From contig CAWJJQ010000008.1 in the NCBI GenBank assembly GCA_963843255.1, positions 310,001 to 374,000 on the forward strand: 64,000 nucleotides of DNA. Direction: 5' to 3'. A program made the translations under genes and the position numbers. Under the pieces are notes generated by a model. It was not told the DNA's origin, did not search any database, and saw only the letters and a list, made by a program, of their open reading frames with translations. Shown piece after piece: positions 61,011 through 64,000 of the stretch (positions are counted from its first letter, which is position 1; each line of letters begins with the position of its first letter). Source of the stretch: Bog-159 sp963843255. GTDB taxonomy: Bacteria > Acidobacteriota > Terriglobia > Bryobacterales > Bryobacteraceae.

Positions 61011-61128
61011 GCCGGGCTCAAGGTAGTTTGGCAAGCCTCCGCTTTCGAGCCTGCGATCCGATTTTTTCGTTTCCATGCAAAGCCTCGTATATTGCATAAG
61101 TTCGCGCAAGGCCAAATTGAATGTCGAT

Positions 61129-64000
61129 CTATGGCGCTGCCGAACGGTGGTAGTTCGGAAAAGCCGGATGGTGAAGCTTCGGAGGCGGATTAGTCTTCAG
61201 TTCCTCCAAGATGATTTCCACCGCCTTCTCCAACTGCGGATCATGGCCTTGCCGAATCAGTGCCGGGTCTTGCTCGACTTCGATATCCGGCGGGACCCCG
61301 ATGTTTTCCACTTCCCACTCGCCCGAGAGGGGATTGTAGATGCCCGAACTGGGGGCGCCTACGAAACCTCCATCCATTAATACCGGCCCTCCCGCCATAC
61401 CGACCAGCCCGCCCCAGGTGCGGGTGCCTATCAACTTGCCCACGCCGGCCCGCCTGAAATACCACGGCATCGCATCACCGCCCGAGCCCGCCCGTTCGTT
61501 GATGATCATCACCTTCGGCCCGAAAATCCCTTGCGGCTGCACCAGCGGTTCTCCCACCCGGTTGGACGCCGCGCTCAGCAGCTTTCGATTGAGGATCTCC
61601 GCAATGTCCGTGGCCAGCAGACCACCCCCGTTGAAACGCTCGTCCACTATCGCGGCCTCCTTTCCGATCTGCGCGTAAAAGTAGCGATTGAACGCCGTCA
61701 GCCCGCCGCTGGCCGTATCCGGCATGTAGATGTAGGCGACCTTGCCGCCTGTCATCCGATCGACTTTGCGCCGGTTCTCCTCGATCCACGCCAGGTTTCG
61801 CAGCCTGGCCTCGTCCGGCACGGGAACTACGTTTACCTCTCGTGCACCGGAACCGTTTGGGTCCGGGCCTACGCGCAGCAATATGGATTTGTCCGCCAGT
61901 CCCTCGAAGAAGCTGTAGACGTTTTCCGGAGGCCACACCTCGCGCCCATTCACCGCCAACAGGTACTCTCCGGCTTTGACATTCACGCCTGGCTGGGTCA
62001 GCGGCGCGCGGAGTTGCGGATTCCAATTCTCGCCGCTATAAACGCGTAGAATCCGGTATCTCCCGTTGGCAACTTCGTAGTCCGCCCCAAGCAGTCCTGT
62101 CTCAACGTGCTTCACCTCGGGCAGATCGCCTCCACCCGTTCCCATGTGACTCACCACCATGTTGCCCAACATCTCCTGAAACAAATAAGTCAGGTCGCTT
62201 CTGGCTGCTACATTGCGGAGGTAAGGCTCGTACTTCTTCTCCGCCTCTTTTAGATCCAGGCCGTGGGTGTTCCGATCGTAGAACCAGTAGCGCTCGGTGC
62301 GCCACGCTTCGTGGTACATCTGTTTCCATTCCTGGACTGGATCCACCCGAACTTCGATGTTTGCAGTCTTCAGCGCGCCACGTTCGGCGCCGGCCGGCGG
62401 TTTTGCCCCGCCTCCTCCGTGTCCTTCGGCCATAGGTCCGAGGGCCGCGATCACCCAGTCTTCGCCTTGTCGATAAAGCGCTTTCTCGCCGCCAAACGAC
62501 ATTTGGAAGTTGTTCACTCCCGTCAGTGGAACGTCGCTCTTGCGAGTTTTCAGATCGTACCGGTGGACGATCTGCCCGGGCGGATTATCCGTAGCATCGT
62601 CCAAAGCCGCAGGCGCCGCTTCCACCGCCAAAAGGATTCCCGCCTTGCCCACCTGCAGCGCAGCGTAGCGACGGCGCGGCATAGGCATCGACAGAATACG
62701 CTGATCAATGCCGTCCAGATCGACTTTCACGTTCGGAGCGCCCACCTTCGGCTTCGCCCCTTCAGCCGGCTTCGGTGCGTCCGCCGCGGGCGTGTCGGTT
62801 CCCGTATCGCTTTTTTCGCCCTCGGCGGATTTCTTGTCGTCAGCGGCTTTTTCTTCGTCGCTTTCCGGAGCAAACGGAGAGGGCAGCGTTTTGTCGAGTA
62901 CCGCCAGGTAAATCGAACTGGTCGAGGTCCGCTCCATGGCATGAATGTCTAGTCCCAGGCTCTCCCCCGAGTTAGTGCTCGCCGTGAAGTAGAGGTACTT
63001 GCCATCTTTATCGAATACCGGGTTCGTGGCATCGCTCATCCCATCGGTAACCTGCGTGGATTTAGCATCCGCTAGCGAGTAAAGATAAATGGCGCTCAAT
63101 TCGTTCGGCAGCACCCTCGAGTACGCCAGCCATTTGCTGTCGGGAGACCATGCGGCTGCAATATTCCCGCTACGCATCTGATATGTATCCTGCGCAATTT
63201 CCACCTGCGTCTTCGTCTCCAGGTCCACGTACGAAAGACGCTGAAAGCTGTCAACCAGCGCGATCTTCTTGCTATCGGTAGAGTACCGCGGTGCAAGATA
63301 GAAGCCCGGCTTCAACTCAATTTTCGTGACTTCGCCCGCGCCGTTCGGCGGCCGCACATGTAGAGCGTACTCGCCCGATTCGTCTGAAAGGTACGCAACG
63401 CTCTTGCCGTCCGGCGACCACTGCGGCTCCCGCTCCATGACCCCCGGTGTGTTAGTCAGGTTGCGCGGATCGCCCTTTTCCGCGGGAACTGTGATGATAT
63501 CGCCCCGCGCCGCAAAAGCGGCCCGCGCGCCGTTCGGCGAGACCGCCGGTGTGATCAGGTGCTTTCCGGCATTGACCAGCCGCTTCCGCACCTCCGCAAA
63601 ATCTCCCTCCACGCGAATGCGGACCGGGTTAGTCTCGCCGGACTTAAGGTCATAGAGGGAAATCCCTCCGAACTGCTCGTACACAATGGCATCGGGACCC
63701 AGCGACGCAGACTTGATGTCCAGGCCCTGATTGTGAATGGCCTCCCGGACTTGGCTGGTTTTTGTATCGTACAAGAATAGCGTTGTGGGACCATTGCGGT
63801 CCGACAGGAAGAAGACCCGGTCTCCAGCCCACATGGGGTTGAAGTCATTCGAGTTCGTGCGCGGGATTTTGGTCACGCTGCTGTCCGAAAGCCGGGCAAG
63901 CCAGATACGCGTCGTCTGGCCGCCGCGGTAGTTCTTCCACATTGCAAAAGCACGCGCGATCGGCCCATAAGCCATCGACTGCCCGTCGGGTGACATCGAA
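61129..64000 (-). CDS. Tricorn-like S41 protease with beta-propeller, 5' end beyond the window
   Basis: At least 955 residues of an exported tricorn-type protease, which cuts peptides into small pieces. PD40/WD-type propeller blades fill the N-terminal part (PQWSPDGKSVAYLSDESG, AAWSPDSKWLAYSRVLPNE). A Lys/Glu/Ala/Pro-rich linker lies near residues 385-430. The core domain (about 560-620) has VDPVQEWKQMYHEAWRTERYWFYD and the SHMGTGGGDLPEV segment. A PDZ-like part follows, then the S41 catalytic domain, with IVDERFNGGGLLATDIAEILNRK and INERAGSGGDAMPWYFRRAG, where the Ser of GSGGD is the nucleophile. The frame stays open to base 64000, so the signal peptide and first blades are outside the window. 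It is likely periplasmic. Confidence 0.88.
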   Translation of the reverse strand, partial: SMSPDGQSMAYGPIARAFAMWKNYRGGQTTRIWLARLSDSSVTKIPRTNSNDFNPMWAGDRVFFLSDRNGPTTLFLYDTKTSQVREAIHNQGLDIKSASLGPDAIVYEQFGGISLYDLKSGETNPVRIRVEGDFAEVRKRLVNAGKHLITPAVSPNGARAAFAARGDIITVPAEKGDPRNLTNTPGVMEREPQWSPDGKSVAYLSDESGEYALHVRPPNGAGEVTKIELKPGFYLAPRYSTDSKKIALVDSFQRLSYVDLETKTQVEIAQDTYQMRSGNIAAAWSPDSKWLAYSRVLPNELSAIYLYSLADAKSTQVTDGMSDATNPVFDKDGKYLYFTASTNSGESLGLDIHAMERTSTSSIYLAVLDKTLPSPFAPESDEEKAADDKKSAEGEKSDTGTDTPAADAPKPAEGAKPKVGAPNVKVDLDGIDQRILSMPMPRRRYAALQVGKAGILLAVEAAPAALDDATDNPPGQIVHRYDLKTRKSDVPLTGVNNFQMSFGGEKALYRQGEDWVIAALGPMAEGHGGGGAKPPAGAERGALKTANIEVRVDPVQEWKQMYHEAWRTERYWFYDRNTHGLDLKEAEKKYEPYLRNVAARSDLTYLFQEMLGNMVVSHMGTGGGDLPEVKHVETGLLGADYEVANGRYRILRVYSGENWNPQLRAPLTQPGVNVKAGEYLLAVNGREVWPPENVYSFFEGLADKSILLRVGPDPNGSGAREVNVVPVPDEARLRNLAWIEENRRKVDRMTGGKVAYIYMPDTASGGLTAFNRYFYAQIGKEAAIVDERFNGGGLLATDIAEILNRKLLSAASNRVGEPLVQPQGIFGPKVMIINERAGSGGDAMPWYFRRAGVGKLIGTRTWGGLVGMAGGPVLMDGGFVGAPSSGIYNPLSGEWEVENIGVPPDIEVEQDPALIRQGHDPQLEKAVEIILEELKTNPPPKLHHPAFPNYHRSAAP

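Noticed and set aside
1..64000. CRISPR arrays
   Set aside because: No regularly spaced direct repeats with unique spacers were seen. The NHL and TPR repeats are protein-coding.

Overview
The window looks like a chromosomal segment of a soil acidobacterium of the Solibacteres/Bryobacterales type ('Candidatus Solibacter' relatives). The taxon is inferred from family content and no alignment was run. The pointers are a TonB-dependent receptor with an N-terminal carboxypeptidase-like domain (36473-39790), a long orphan MacB/FtsX permease of the acidobacterial duplicated type (4301-6736), an NHL-repeat protein with the C-terminal module typical of Solibacter secreted proteins (13669-16446), paired DUF1501 and DUF1549/DUF1553 cytochrome genes (53675-57550), many twin-arginine or Sec exported enzymes, and uniformly high GC.

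Layout. 1-4203 (minus strand): a sugar isomerase-like TIM barrel, murQ and murA in one likely operon, preceded by an exported beta-propeller protein. 4301-13508: the orphan permease, a two-subunit molybdenum hydroxylase, an acyl-CoA ligase, an ankyrin protein and a secreted matrixin-type metalloprotease. 13669-18704: the NHL protein, an alpha/beta hydrolase and an outer-membrane protein. 19099-20828: a complete ISL3-type insertion sequence with inverted ends and an 8-bp target duplication. It carries a second gene that diverges from the transposase and shares its start codon bases. 21366-27301: a metallo-beta-lactamase-fold hydrolase, a membrane protein, an SDR, a P1 aminopeptidase, a phytanoyl-CoA dioxygenase-like protein, a GNAT and a small secreted protein. 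27454-34021: an aldehyde dehydrogenase and a tripartite EmrAB/TolC-type efflux operon, divergent from a TetR regulator across a 24-bp palindrome.

36232-53638 is a carbohydrate-use region: a TonB receptor, a heptaheme cytochrome, a GH127 enzyme, three Gfo/Idh/MocA oxidoreductases, two TIM-barrel isomerase-like proteins, a LacI regulator, and GH65 and GH63/37-like enzymes. LacI-type palindromes lie upstream of the TonB receptor and between the LacI operon and a divergent isomerase gene, which suggests a small regulon. 53675-59950 is a likely three-gene unit: DUF1501, DUF1549/DUF1553 cytochrome, and a cytochrome/monooxygenase-like TPR protein.

60126-61010 holds a tRNA-Leu(CAA) gene followed by a decayed mobile region: an integrase 3' end, a near-copy of the tRNA anticodon arm, short tandem arm-like repeats, and a broken 28-residue repeat protein. 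The window ends inside a tricorn-like protease gene (61129-64000). Small interspersed palindromic repeats recur between genes at 2909, 9283, 13582 and 17373.

The most interesting candidates are the ISL3 element with its start-overlapping passenger gene, the tRNA-Leu integration scar, and the LacI operator set.
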